A stretch of 64,000 bases of DNA from Bacteroidota bacterium (GCA_023391625.1 JAEWAN010000034.1:372001-436000), one strand, 5' to 3'; counted from the stretch's first letter, positions 1 to 9,073 are shown. Made by a program: numbers and translations. Notes: generated by a model from the letters alone, not told the origin.

Positions 1-949
1 CCTGTGCCATACGTATAAAACGCTCGTCAGCCACCTGTTTTTCAATAAAAAATGTAAAATATGCCTTGCTCAACATAATAAGCCCGGCACCATGAGGCAA
101 TTCCTGGTGAAAGGCAGACATAGCATGCTCGAGTGAATGTTGACTGGAAGTAACACCCACCTCCATGGCATATCCGGACAAAGTATTACCAAACGCCACT
201 CTGGTACGGGCCTCAACATCATTTCCGTCCTTCACGGCTCTACCCAAATTACGTCCTACATTTTCAATAGCCGTAATAGCAAACATATCGCTCATACAGT
301 TAGCATACTTCGTAATATAAGCTTCCACACTATGGAAAAGGGCATCAAATCCCTGATAAGCCGTAAAATGAGGAGGAACGCTAAGCATTAATTCCGGATC
401 TACTATAGAGAGATACGGAAAAGTTTCTTCTGTTCCAATTCCTATTTTTTCATGGGTTTCCCCATTGGTAATAACACCCCATTTATCTGCTTCAGAACCG
501 GTTCCAGCCGTGGTAGTAATGGCAACAATAGGTAAAGGTTTACGGGTGTACGGCTTCCCCTTTCCTGTACCGGAATCTACATAATCCCACAAATCACCAT
601 CATTAACAGCCATAAGAGAAATCGCTTTTGATGCATCCATCACACTACCCCCGCCAAGAGCTACCACAAAATCACAGTTATTTTCCCTGGCAAGCGCAGC
701 CCCTGCCATAACTGTTGTCTTCAACGGATTAGCCTCAATTTTATCAAATAAGATATAATCTACTCCCGCCATATTCAATTGTTCTTCCACACGAGCCAGA
801 TAACCATTCGCTTTAGTTGATTTTCCATTTGATATGACTAACAGCGCTTTTTTACCCGGCATAGCGTATGTACTAAGCTTATTAAGCTGTCCCGCACCGA
901 AAAAAAGACGGGTAGGTACATAAAACATAAAATCTTTATTCGTTTCCAT
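1..949 (-). CDS. Iron-containing alcohol dehydrogenase, C-terminus cut by window edge
   Basis: NAD(P)-dependent reduction of an aldehyde or ketone, or the reverse, using an active-site Fe2+ (family knowledge; substrate not predictable). About 316 residues are visible of a family that is usually 380-400 long; the C-terminus lies beyond position 1. Visible hallmarks are the N-terminal FFGAG segment, the dinucleotide-binding GGGSVMDASKA, TTAGTGSEA, and the metal-ligand region, with a histidine in DALFHSVEAY followed by HSLEHAMSAFHQELPHG. The start is the ATG at 949, opening METNKDFMFYVP. It is transcribed away from the AraC-family gene at 1259-2098 on the same strand, which is a plausible regulator. 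The profile resembles the butanol/propanol dehydrogenase branch, but the subclass is inference. Confidence 0.88.
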   Translation of the reverse strand, partial: METNKDFMFYVPTRLFFGAGQLNKLSTYAMPGKKALLVISNGKSTKANGYLARVEEQLNMAGVDYILFDKIEANPLKTTVMAGAALARENNCDFVVALGGGSVMDASKAISLMAVNDGDLWDYVDSGTGKGKPYTRKPLPIVAITTTAGTGSEADKWGVITNGETHEKIGIGTEETFPYLSIVDPELMLSVPPHFTAYQGFDALFHSVEAYITKYANCMSDMFAITAIENVGRNLGRAVKDGNDVEARTRVAFGNTLSGYAMEVGVTSSQHSLEHAMSAFHQELPHGAGLIMLSKAYFTFFIEKQVADERFIRMAQ

Positions 950-992
950 AATCTCTTTATTTAAAAATTCAACATCTTTTACTGAAACAAGA

Positions 993-1000
993 CAAAAATA
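993..1000 (-). promoter_or_regulatory. Candidate -7 element of the alcohol dehydrogenase gene
   Basis: Minus strand reads TATTTTTG, a match to the Bacteroidota -7 consensus TAnnTTTG, 44 bp upstream of the ATG at 949. No convincing -33 TTTG is at the usual distance. Confidence 0.4.
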
Positions 1001-1167
1001 CAAAACCTGTTCAAGCTTAATGTTGTTTTAAGGCTCATTTTTTTTATTTCTCCAGCTCAAACATCTCTTCCTTATTACTCGACCCTTATTCAATCATACG
1101 ACATAAAAACAGTTTTTTCAAAATTAAAAATCTTCTGTTTATTACCAACAAATAACAACGCAGAAAT

Positions 1168-1203
1168 AAAAAACAAGCCTTACAGAAGATTCTCCATAAG
1201 GCT
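1168..1203 (-). terminator. Probable rho-independent terminator of the AraC-family gene
   Basis: On the minus strand AGCCTTA (1203-1197) pairs with TAAGGCT (1182-1176); a small AGAA/TTCT stem sits inside the loop, and a run of six T follows. Confidence 0.6.
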
Positions 1204-1258
1204 CAAAAACAAATTGTTATAAAGTTCAAACAAGGATATTGCCGTTAGATAGTTTGTT

Positions 1259-2098
1259 TCATACTTTCACATGAAGATTATTCGGGCTCACGCCATATTG
1301 TCTTTTAAAAGCAGTCGTAAAATGGGAACGGTTTTTAAACCCTACATCATAACATGCCTCCGTTACCGATTTTCCCTGCTCGGCAATCATATCATAAGCT
1401 TTTTGAAGCCTTTTATTAATCAACCATTTTTGCGGAGTAAGCTCACTGACCTTAGCAAAATCACGTTTAAAAGTAGCCAGACTGCGTCCTGTGTAAGAAG
1501 CTATTTCCTCCAAAGACAGCTCATGCATATAATTTTCGTTCAGGAAATCCAATATATCCACTTTCCAAGGATCAGCAAAATCAAAAAGAGTAGGATAAAA
1601 ACTCTCATCAAGATTTAATAAAGCCAATACCCCTTCCTGCATTTTCTGTTCTATCATGTCCATATGAGGTTGAGTTTCACTTTCAAAAAAAGGAAGCATA
1701 GATATAAAAAGGCTATCCAGATAAGGAGATTTAGGCAATACATAAATTGAAGACTGAAGCGGCTTTGCATTTTTCAATCTGTTATCAATCTTCAGATTTT
1801 GATAAAACTTACGTAAGTAACTCCGATTGAACCTTAGAGTTATGCTGGCAAAAGGTTCGTCACCATATAATTTTTTAGAAAAAGTAATCCGGTGATCTCT
1901 TCTGATAAAAACACACTGACCTTTACGTACAGAATATTCCTGTCCATTTTCTGTAACTGTCATTTCACCGGAAATCACATACATCAGGAAATGTATTTCA
2001 ACCCTGTCATGACACACAGCTTCCTTATCTGAAAAAAAGCTGTAAAATATATCCGAATAATTATATCTTTTCGGGGATGTCAAAATATTGTTTTCCAT
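1259..2098 (-). CDS. AraC-family transcriptional regulator
   Basis: DNA-binding regulator of 279 residues. The first about 160 residues form a cupin-like sensing domain (EIHFLMYVISGEMTVTENG, then the RKGQCVFIRRDHR turn). The last about 100 residues form the double helix-turn-helix of AraC/XylS proteins: SLEEIASYTGRSLATFKRDF, then SVTEACYDVGFKNRSHFTTAF and YGVSPNN. It lies directly upstream of, and in the same direction as, the iron-type alcohol dehydrogenase, so it may control that gene. This is inferred from position only; the ligand is unknown. Length is normal for the family. Confidence 0.9.
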   Translation of the reverse strand: MENNILTSPKRYNYSDIFYSFFSDKEAVCHDRVEIHFLMYVISGEMTVTENGQEYSVRKGQCVFIRRDHRITFSKKLYGDEPFASITLRFNRSYLRKFYQNLKIDNRLKNAKPLQSSIYVLPKSPYLDSLFISMLPFFESETQPHMDMIEQKMQEGVLALLNLDESFYPTLFDFADPWKVDILDFLNENYMHELSLEEIASYTGRSLATFKRDFAKVSELTPQKWLINKRLQKAYDMIAEQGKSVTEACYDVGFKNRSHFTTAFKRQYGVSPNNLHVKV

Positions 2099-2405
2099 AA
2101 TTCTATTCTTATACCTTCTCCTTAATACGTATATATTTTACTGATATAAAATACCGGACTAAGTTAAGTATTAAAAAATAAATATCACAATCATTGAAAG
2201 CCGACGAACCAAACTTTAGCTTTTATTAAAAATATTCTGCGACACAAAATCCATAAAAAACAGATAAACTCTAACTACTAACAAACAGAATTCAACCAAC
2301 CGCACTCCCTCCTATCTGACATATTGCAATGCCCAATAGAGAAAAGAATAAAAAACGCTGTAAAATGATTTACAGCGTTTTTTCTATTTATTTTACTATC
2401 TGCTC
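2099..2405. other. Intergenic region between dnaK and AraC gene
   Basis: 307 bp. It holds the dnaK terminator at 2350-2383 and upstream sequence of the AraC gene. No TAnnTTTG element for the AraC gene and no other structure is evident. Confidence 0.5.
2350..2383 (-). terminator. Rho-independent terminator of dnaK
   Basis: Perfect 15 bp stem (2350-2364 with 2369-2383) around a 4-nt loop, ending in a T-run on the minus strand, 22 bp after the dnaK stop. The stem core is ACGCTGTAAA. Confidence 0.9.
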
Positions 2406-4328
2406 TTACTTCACTTCCTCAAAATCAACATCAGTAACATCATCCTGAGAATTATTGTTTCCTGTGTTTTGATTCTGTTGTTGTCCGCCAAAGTCTGCAC
2501 CCGGTTGAGCTCCACCCTGAGCATTCTGTGCGTTATACAAATCCTGACTTACAGCCTGGAACGCAGCATTCAACTCATTAGTTGCAGCATCAATAGCAGC
2601 TACATCCTGTGCTTTATGAGCTTCTTTCAACTTATTCAAAGCAGCTTCAAGCGGAGCTTTTTTATCTGCAGGTATTTTATCACCTAATTCATTCAGTTGT
2701 TTTTCTGTTTGGAAAATCAAACTGTCTGCGTGATTCATTTTATCAATTTTTTCTTTTTCTCTTGCGTCAGCTTCAGCATTAGCAGCAGCTTCATCTTTCA
2801 TACGTTTGATTTCTGCGTCACTTAAACCTGAAGAAGCTTCAATACGTATATTCTGTTGTTTTCCTGTTGCTTTATCTTTAGCCGATACATTCAAAATACC
2901 ATTCGCGTCAATATCGAAAGTCACTTCAATCTGAGGTTCGCCACGACGTGCCGGCAAAATACCATCCAAGTGGAAACGTCCGATTGTTTTATTCTGGTTA
3001 GCCATAGGACGTTCACCCTGCAAAATATGAATTTCAACAGAAGGCTGATTATCCGCAGCAGTTGTAAATGTTTCCGTTTTCTTAGTAGGGATAGTGGTAT
3101 TAGCTTCAATCAATTTTGTCATTACACCACCCATTGTTTCAATACCTAAGGAAAGCGGAGTTACATCAAGCAACAATACGTCTTTAACTTCACCGGTCAA
3201 TACACCACCTTGAATTGCAGCACCCACAGCTACCACTTCATCCGGATTAACTCCTTTAGATGGAGCTTTTCCAAAGAATTTTTCTACAGCAGATTGAATA
3301 GCCGGAATACGGGTAGATCCACCGACCAAGATTACTTCATCAATATCGCCAATGGTAAGTCCTGCATTTTGCAATGCTGTACGACATGGGTCAATAGTAC
3401 GTTGTACCAAATCATCTATTAATTGCTCAAATTTAGCACGAGTCAAAGTACGTACCAAGTGACGAGGCACACCATCAACCGGCATGATATAAGGCAAGTT
3501 GATTTCGCTTGAAGTTGTGTTAGACAATTCAATTTTTGCCTTTTCTGCAGCTTCTTTCAAACGTTGCAATGCCATAGGATCTTTACTTAAATCCACACCG
3601 CTGTTTTCATTTTTAAATTCCTGTACCAACCATTCGATAATACGTTGGTCAAAGTCGTCACCCCCTAAGTGAGTATCACCATCAGTAGATTTTACTTCAA
3701 ACACACCGTCACCTAATTCCAATACAGAAACGTCATGTGTACCACCACCACAGTCGAACACTACTATTTTCATATCCTTGTCTGCCTTATCCAAACCATA
3801 AGCCAATGCTGCTGCAGTAGGTTCGTTTACAATACGACGAACATTCAATCCTGCAATTTCACCAGCTTCTTTTGTAGCCTGACGTTGTGAATCGTTAAAG
3901 TATGCAGGAACTGTGATTACCGCTTCAGTTACTTCTGTACCAAGATAATCTTCTGCTGTTTTTTTCATTTTCTGAAGAATAATAGCAGATATTTCCTGAG
4001 GAGAATACATACGGTTATCTATATCAATACGTGGAGTATTGTTATCGCCTTTTACCACTTTATATGGAACTCGTTTCAACTCATTCTGAACTTGTTCCCA
4101 GTTTTCACCCATAAAACGTTTAATGGAGAACACTGTTCTGGTTGGGTTAGTGATAGCCTGACGTTTTGCAGGATCTCCCACTTTACGTTCCCCACCGTCC
4201 ATAAATGCAACTACTGAAGGGGTTGTACGTTTTCCTTCACTGTTAGTTATAACGATAGGTTCGTTACCTTCCATTACTGCGACACAAGAGTTTGTTGTTC
4301 CTAAGTCAATTCCAATTATTTTTCCCAT
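2406..4328 (-). CDS. dnaK: Molecular chaperone DnaK (Hsp70)
   Basis: ATP-dependent cytoplasmic chaperone that binds unfolded peptides with DnaJ and GrpE. It is 640 residues, the usual length. The nucleotide-binding domain opens with GIDLGTTNSCVAV and contains VTVPAYFNDSQRQATKEAG and FDCGGGTHDVS, the second phosphate loop, which in many Hsp70s reads DLGGGTFD. The linker VLLLDVTPLSLGIET leads into the substrate-binding domain, followed by a helical lid. The C-terminus is Q/N/G-rich and ends in the typical acidic DVTDVDFEEVK tail. It is monocistronic here, without grpE or dnaJ beside it, and divergent from cstA. No CIRCE element is present upstream; a group of TGACA repeats is noted instead. Confidence 0.98.
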   Translation of the reverse strand: MGKIIGIDLGTTNSCVAVMEGNEPIVITNSEGKRTTPSVVAFMDGGERKVGDPAKRQAITNPTRTVFSIKRFMGENWEQVQNELKRVPYKVVKGDNNTPRIDIDNRMYSPQEISAIILQKMKKTAEDYLGTEVTEAVITVPAYFNDSQRQATKEAGEIAGLNVRRIVNEPTAAALAYGLDKADKDMKIVVFDCGGGTHDVSVLELGDGVFEVKSTDGDTHLGGDDFDQRIIEWLVQEFKNENSGVDLSKDPMALQRLKEAAEKAKIELSNTTSSEINLPYIMPVDGVPRHLVRTLTRAKFEQLIDDLVQRTIDPCRTALQNAGLTIGDIDEVILVGGSTRIPAIQSAVEKFFGKAPSKGVNPDEVVAVGAAIQGGVLTGEVKDVLLLDVTPLSLGIETMGGVMTKLIEANTTIPTKKTETFTTAADNQPSVEIHILQGERPMANQNKTIGRFHLDGILPARRGEPQIEVTFDIDANGILNVSAKDKATGKQQNIRIEASSGLSDAEIKRMKDEAAANAEADAREKEKIDKMNHADSLIFQTEKQLNELGDKIPADKKAPLEAALNKLKEAHKAQDVAAIDAATNELNAAFQAVSQDLYNAQNAQGGAQPGADFGGQQQNQNTGNNNSQDDVTDVDFEEVK

Positions 4329-4690
4329 AATGTAAATATGTTTTTATTTGTTTTAAATTCTATGTTTAATTTATTTTCACTAGTTATTTTCCCTTCCTTT
4401 TAACAAAGGATGTGCCAAAAAAAAAATGACAGTTCTTGACATTATTTAATGACAAAAAAGAAGACTTTCATTTTCTTTTTTTCTGACAAGCTGACAAAAG
4501 GACAGTTTCAGCAAGCATAAACCCCAGCATTCCGTAAACCCTCCTATGAAGGAAAAACTTTTCCGGCACAAAATTTCTGTTTGTACGAAATAATTCTTTA
4601 CAATTACTTATCCTTGTTCTTGCTATCATTCTGTGATTAAAAAGTTTTATCTTTGCACTTTATTTATGTAAAAACTAATATTTTCATACA
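4329..4690. other. Divergent dnaK/cstA promoter region with TGACA repeats
   Basis: 362 bp intergenic. TGACA occurs at 4427, 4437, 4450, 4484 and 4492, all on the plus strand, within 70 bp. The stretch nearest cstA carries its -7 element. No CIRCE inverted repeat (TTAGCACTC/GAGTGCTAA) is present. No consensus -7 for dnaK was found. Confidence 0.5.
4648..4655 (+). promoter_or_regulatory. -7 element of the cstA operon
   Basis: TATCTTTG, a perfect TAnnTTTG, 35 bp upstream of the cstA ATG. A TTG at 4620-4622 is 25 bp upstream, longer than usual spacing. Confidence 0.6.
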
Positions 4691-6133
4691 ATGATTAGTT
4701 TCATCTGTTCTATTTTAGCACTGATTTTAGGATATATTCTTTACGGTAAGTTCATTGAAAAAATCTTTGGTGCTGATAAAAGCCGTACAACTCCGGCTGT
4801 AGCCCACCCTGACGGTGTAGATTATGTAGAACTTCCCTGGTGGCGTATTTTCCTTATTCAATTCCTCAACATTGCCGGATTAGGCCCTATATTTGGAGCT
4901 ATCATGGGAATTATGTTCGGTGAATCTGCATTTTTATGGATTGTCCTCGGAACTATTTTTGCAGGGGGAGTTCACGATTACCTTTCCGGGATGATTTCTG
5001 TCCGGCGGAATGGCGCCAGCCTACCGGAAATAGTCGGTCAGGAATTAGGAAGCGGTATCAAACAATTCATGCGCATTTTTTCCCTTCTGCTTATGATTCT
5101 GGTCGGGGCTGTATTCGTTTCCGGCCCTGCCGGTTTGTTAGCTAACCTTACTCCATCCTACCTTAACGGCACTTTCTGGATTGTTGTCATATTTATATAC
5201 TATATGCTGGCAACCCTGCTACCAATTGACAAACTAATAGGCAAGATATACCCGGTATTTGGATTTGCACTGCTTTTCATGGCAGTAGGCATACTCATAG
5301 CCATATTTGTAAATAAAGCTCCGATACCTGAGTTTACCGAAGGATTTGCCAACCAACATCCGGACAATCTGCCCATCTTCCCCATTATGTTCGTATCTAT
5401 CGCATGCGGAGCCATCTCCGGTTTCCATGCCACACAATCGCCCTTAATGGCACGATGCATACAGAATGAACGTTACGGCAGACGTATTTTTTACGGAAGC
5501 ATGGTGGCCGAAGGTATAGTCGCTTTAATCTGGGCAGCAGCTGCTGCCAGCTTCTGGGGTTCGATACAAGGTTTACAAGATTTTGTTGCAAGTCTGGCGC
5601 CTACAGAAAATAAAGCTGCAGTTGTAGTAGATATCATATCAAAAGAATGGCTTGGAACTGTCGGAGGAATATTGGCATTACTTGGAGTCATAGCTGCTCC
5701 CATTACTTCCGGAGACACGGCTTTACGTTCTGCGCGGTTAATCGCAGCTGACTTTCTGAAATATGACCAAAAGCCTATAAAAAAGAGGCTTGTCATATCC
5801 ATACCTATTTTCATTCTAACATTTATTATATTACAAATTAACTTTGACATACTTTGGCGTTATTTCGCATGGTGTAACCAGACATTAGCAGTATTTACCT
5901 TATGGGCAATTACCGTATATCTGGCTAAAAGACAAAAACTATACTGGGTGACACTGATACCTGCACTGTTTATGACGGCCGTAAGCGTGAGCTACATCCT
6001 CATTGCACCGGAAGGATTCGGATTATCTTCCACCATATCATATTCTGCCGGTCTGGTTGTATGCCTTGCATTCACCATGATATTTTTCCTACGTAAATCT
6101 TCAAAAAATTTCACATTGAAAACAGATGATTAA
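4691..6133 (+). CDS. cstA: CstA-family carbon starvation protein / peptide or pyruvate permease
   Basis: Polytopic inner-membrane transporter of 480 residues with many hydrophobic segments. Family features include the N-terminal GYILYGKFIEKIFGAD, the TPAVAHPDGVDY segment, NIAGLGPIFGAIMG, GGVHDYLSGMISVRRNGASLPEIVG and GAISGFHATQSPLMARC. CstA proteins take up peptides or pyruvate during carbon limitation in enterobacteria; the substrate here is inference. It is shorter than the approximately 700-residue E. coli protein, corresponding to the short form of the family. It is first in an apparent operon: nadB starts 14 bp after its stop and the Dabb gene follows nadB. Confidence 0.9.
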   Translation: MISFICSILALILGYILYGKFIEKIFGADKSRTTPAVAHPDGVDYVELPWWRIFLIQFLNIAGLGPIFGAIMGIMFGESAFLWIVLGTIFAGGVHDYLSGMISVRRNGASLPEIVGQELGSGIKQFMRIFSLLLMILVGAVFVSGPAGLLANLTPSYLNGTFWIVVIFIYYMLATLLPIDKLIGKIYPVFGFALLFMAVGILIAIFVNKAPIPEFTEGFANQHPDNLPIFPIMFVSIACGAISGFHATQSPLMARCIQNERYGRRIFYGSMVAEGIVALIWAAAAASFWGSIQGLQDFVASLAPTENKAAVVVDIISKEWLGTVGGILALLGVIAAPITSGDTALRSARLIAADFLKYDQKPIKKRLVISIPIFILTFIILQINFDILWRYFAWCNQTLAVFTLWAITVYLAKRQKLYWVTLIPALFMTAVSVSYILIAPEGFGLSSTISYSAGLVVCLAFTMIFFLRKSSKNFTLKTDD

Positions 6134-6147
6134 AATACAATATAATT

Positions 6148-7719
6148 ATGCAATATAAATATGATTTTCTTGTAATAGGAGGCGGTATAGCAGGCATTAG
6201 TTTCGCCTTAAAAGCTGCCCCGTATGGAAAAGTTGCCCTACTCTGTAAAACGACACTGGACGAATCAAATACTTCATTCGCACAGGGAGGAATAGCTTCC
6301 GTTACATATCAACCGGATAATTTTGAAAAGCATATAGAAGATACTTTGATAGCCGGCGACGGACATTGCAACCTGGCTGCCGTAGAAAAGGTAGTGTACG
6401 GAGCTCCGGCACAAATAGAGGAATTACTGAAATGGGGTGTTGGTTTTGACCGGGACAAAAACGGATCTTTTGACCTGCACAAAGAAGGCGGACACTCTGA
6501 ATTCCGAATTCTACACCACAAAGACAATACCGGATATGAAATACAGCAAAGCCTGATAAAACAAGTTAAAAATCATCCGGAAATTGATGTATTTGAACAT
6601 TTCTTCGCTATTGAGATATTAACCCAACATCATTTAGGACAGATAGTAACTCATCATACTCCGAATATAGAATGTTACGGAGCTTATGTATTAGATCAAC
6701 GCACAAACCACATTCATACGTTCCTTGCCAAAACAACATTGCTGGCTACGGGGGGGATAGGACGTGTATATCTGACTTCAACCAATCCTGACATCGCCAC
6801 CGGTGATGGCATAGCCATGGTACACCGTGCACGGGGTATTATTAAAGATATGGAGTTCGTACAATTCCACCCTACTGCCCTGTTCCACCCAGGCGAACGG
6901 CCTACCTTCCTCATTACGGAAGCCATTCGCGGCTATGGTGCTGTATTGCGCACCCAATCCGGAAAAGAATTTATGCATAAATACGATGAACGTGGTTCTT
7001 TAGCTCCCCGGGATATTGTGGCACGCGCCATTGACAATGAAATGAAAACGAAAGGACATGATTTCGTTTACCTGGATGTTACTCACAAAAATGCGGAAGA
7101 AACCAAACAGCATTTCCCGAATATCTACAAAAAATGCCTCGACCTGGGCATTGATATTACTAAAGATTATATACCAGTATCTCCTACGCAACACTATCTA
7201 TGCGGAGGTATTGTGGTCGATTTAAATGCACGTACCAGCATACGAAGGCTCTATGCTGCAGGCGAGTGCTCCTGCACCGGTTTGCACGGAGCCAACAGGC
7301 TTGCTTCCAACTCACTGATAGAAGCTATTGTATATGCAGATGCTGCTGTAAAAGACGCTGTAAAAGAATTGCCCAACATAAAATACAATGAAAATATTCC
7401 TCTATGGGATGATGCCGGAACTTCCTTACCGGAAGAGATGGTATTAATCACCCAAAGTTTCCGGGAAGTAGAACAAATCATGAGCACTTATGTAGGCATT
7501 GTCCGTTCAAATCTACGTTTGAAAAGGGCAATGAAGCGGCTTGAAATTCTTTTTAGAGAGACAGAAAATTTATTTGAACGTTCCGTGGTGTCACGGGAGA
7601 TATGTGAACTCCGCAATGTCATAAGCATTGCATACCTGATTATTAAACAGGCTTTATTACGTAAAGAAAGCCGGGGATTGCATTATACTGTAGATTACCC
7701 GAACAAAAACGAAAAATAA
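6148..7719 (+). CDS. nadB: L-aspartate oxidase
   Basis: Flavoprotein that oxidises L-aspartate to iminoaspartate, the first step of de novo NAD synthesis; fumarate can serve as electron acceptor in anaerobes (family knowledge). The 523 residues begin with the FAD-binding IGGGIAGISFALKA, then SNTSFAQGGIAS, the active-site stretch GGHSEFRILHHKDNTG, ATGGIGRVY, MEFVQFHPTAL, RGSLAPRDIVARAI, HYLCGGIVVD and GECSCTGLHGANRLASNSLIEA. These distinguish NadB from its relatives FrdA and SdhA. Length is normal. It is the second gene of the cstA-nadB-Dabb cluster; nadA and nadC are not in this window. Confidence 0.96.
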   Translation: MQYKYDFLVIGGGIAGISFALKAAPYGKVALLCKTTLDESNTSFAQGGIASVTYQPDNFEKHIEDTLIAGDGHCNLAAVEKVVYGAPAQIEELLKWGVGFDRDKNGSFDLHKEGGHSEFRILHHKDNTGYEIQQSLIKQVKNHPEIDVFEHFFAIEILTQHHLGQIVTHHTPNIECYGAYVLDQRTNHIHTFLAKTTLLATGGIGRVYLTSTNPDIATGDGIAMVHRARGIIKDMEFVQFHPTALFHPGERPTFLITEAIRGYGAVLRTQSGKEFMHKYDERGSLAPRDIVARAIDNEMKTKGHDFVYLDVTHKNAEETKQHFPNIYKKCLDLGIDITKDYIPVSPTQHYLCGGIVVDLNARTSIRRLYAAGECSCTGLHGANRLASNSLIEAIVYADAAVKDAVKELPNIKYNENIPLWDDAGTSLPEEMVLITQSFREVEQIMSTYVGIVRSNLRLKRAMKRLEILFRETENLFERSVVSREICELRNVISIAYLIIKQALLRKESRGLHYTVDYPNKNEK

Positions 7720-7747
7720 GATTTATTAATTACTAACATTATTTTAT

Positions 7748-8053
7748 ATGATTAAGCACATTGTATTCTGGAATCTGGCAGACGAAGCTGAAGGTAAAAA
7801 TAAAAAAGAAAATGCCCTGTTCATAAAAGAAGAATTGGAAAATCTAAAGAACATTATCCCGGAACTGAAAAAAATCGAAGTTGGCATCAATCATCCGGAT
7901 GCACCTCAGGACAACTATGACATTGTCTTATATTGTGAATTTGACTCCTTAAAAGACCTGGATATTTACCAGAACCATCCGGAACATAAACGTGTAGCTG
8001 GTTACATAGGAAAAGTAAGAACCTCACGGGTTGCTGTGGATTACGAAGCATAA
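7748..8053 (+). CDS. Dabb (stress-responsive alpha/beta-barrel) domain protein
   Basis: A 101-residue cytoplasmic protein formed by a single dimeric alpha/beta-barrel domain. It opens with MIKHIVFWNL, followed by a charged helix, an IEVGINH strand, the IVLYCEFDSLKDLDIYQNHPEHKRV segment typical of Dabb, and a C-terminal SRVAVDYEA strand. Family members range from stress proteins to small cyclases and oxygenases, so no reaction can be assigned. It begins 28 bp after nadB and is followed by a strong terminator, so it is probably the last gene of that operon. Confidence 0.85.
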   Translation: MIKHIVFWNLADEAEGKNKKENALFIKEELENLKNIIPELKKIEVGINHPDAPQDNYDIVLYCEFDSLKDLDIYQNHPEHKRVAGYIGKVRTSRVAVDYEA

Positions 8054-8080
8054 AACATACATTGAAACACCTATACTTTT

Positions 8081-8113
8081 AAAAGGCTAAACTGAATTCA
8101 GTTTAGCCTTTTT
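8081..8113 (+). terminator. Terminator of the cstA-nadB-Dabb operon
   Basis: Perfect 14 bp stem (8081-8094 with 8099-8112), AATT loop, T-run at the 3' side. It lies 27 bp after the Dabb gene stop. Confidence 0.92.
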
Positions 8114-8196
8114 CATTAATACGTCATTTTTTCAGAACATAATGCAAACATCATTTGTTATATGAATTATTACTAACACTCAAAAACAAAAAAATT

Positions 8197-8775
8197 ATGA
8201 AAAATCTAATTTCTGGTTTAAAAGATGCCATTAAACATTGGTGGATATCATTAATTATCGGGCTTTTAGCCTTAGTTGTAGGAGTATGGTCACTCTTTAC
8301 ACCTCTTGAAGCGTTTGCCGCATTGACCATTTTATTTGTTGTCGCCTTTTTTATAGAAGGAATTCTGGAAATAGTCTTTGCTATCTCAAACCGTAAAATC
8401 CAATCCGGTTGGGGATGGAATTTAGTATTGGGAATCATCGACTTTATCCTTGCTATTATATTAATGGCCAATATGGCTGTAGCACCATTAGTATTAAGTT
8501 ATGTCATAGCAATCTGGGTTATATTACGTTCTGTTTGGGAAATAGGAGTAGCCATTGACCTAAAAAATGTTCAGGACAGCGGATGGGGCTGGTTACTGGT
8601 ATTAGGTATATTAGGTATCTTGTTAGGCATTATTATGGTGTTGCAACCTCTATTCACAATTGCTTTCTCTGCTTACTACGTTGGATTCGCACTAATTTTT
8701 TACGGTATATTCCGTATCTATCTGGGATTCCGTTTACGCAGCCTTCATAAAAACATCAAGGCATTAATAGAATAA
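8197..8775 (+). CDS. HdeD-like membrane protein (DUF308 family)
   Basis: Inner-membrane protein of 192 residues made almost wholly of hydrophobic helices, about six, arranged as paired repeats. ISLIIGLLALVVGVWSLFTPLEA is typical of the HdeD/DUF308 family, and the GWGW turn occurs twice (SGWGWNLVLGIIDF and SGWGWLLVLGILG), showing an internal duplication. HdeD in E. coli is linked to acid resistance, but family function is poorly known. The start is placed at the ATG at 8197 (MKNLISGLKDAIKHWW) rather than an upstream ATG at 8155, since the intervening codons are lysine-rich and AT-rich without family character. Monocistronic, with terminators on both sides. Confidence 0.85.
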   Translation: MKNLISGLKDAIKHWWISLIIGLLALVVGVWSLFTPLEAFAALTILFVVAFFIEGILEIVFAISNRKIQSGWGWNLVLGIIDFILAIILMANMAVAPLVLSYVIAIWVILRSVWEIGVAIDLKNVQDSGWGWLLVLGILGILLGIIMVLQPLFTIAFSAYYVGFALIFYGIFRIYLGFRLRSLHKNIKALIE

Positions 8776-8798
8776 GGTATATTCGCCGATTCATTTCC

Positions 8799-8838
8799 AA
8801 AAAGCAGTTCATTTTTTATTATGAACTGCTTTTTTATT
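8799..8838 (+). terminator. Terminator of the HdeD-like gene
   Basis: 14 bp stem (8799-8812 with 8821-8834), 8-nt AT loop, long T-run. It ends the transcript before recQ. Confidence 0.9.
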
Positions 8839-9019
8839 TTTTTACTATAATCCCCTTTTTATGGCTTTATAATTATGTTTACATCCGGTTATAGAAGCCA
8901 ACTTAAGCAAAAAATGCTTTTTTATGTGAAAAAACTTGCAAATTCCAAATCTGTTTATAATTTTGTTATTAGAAAGATGTCAACAATTCAGCTTTTATAA
9001 TAAAAAAACAATTACACAT

Positions 9020-9052
9020 TTTGTGTATATTCAAGAATATATATTACTTTCG
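9020..9052 (+). promoter_or_regulatory. recQ promoter
   Basis: TTTG at 9020-9023, 21 bp spacer, then TACTTTCG at 9045-9052 (one mismatch to TAnnTTTG). It lies inside the longest open frame and supports the ATG at 9074 as the real start. Confidence 0.65.
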
Positions 9053-9073
9053 CAATCCAATTTAAAAAGCATT

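Larger units (their letters stand above)
950..1258. other. Intergenic region between AraC gene and alcohol dehydrogenase
   Basis: 309 bp without a gene. It holds the terminator-like hairpin of the AraC gene near 1168-1203 and a candidate -7 element at 993-1000. Operators for the adjacent AraC protein would be expected here, but I see no clear paired repeat. Confidence 0.6.

Noticed and set aside
137..391. 84-residue plus-strand frame opposite the alcohol dehydrogenase
   Set aside because: Antisense to conserved metal-binding residues of the dehydrogenase.
1271..1618. Plus-strand frame opposite the AraC gene
   Set aside because: Antisense to the helix-turn-helix region of a convincing AraC gene, with no motif.
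4329..4690. CIRCE or HrcA operator for dnaK
   Set aside because: No TTAGCACTC/GAGTGCTAA inverted repeat is present; only TGACA repeats were seen.
8936..9073. N-terminal extension of recQ to 8936
   Set aside because: The 46 codons encode an unrelated AT-rich segment, and a TTTG-N21-TACTTTCG promoter lies inside them; RecQ proteins start near MPITAPLNTYLKKYFGF.
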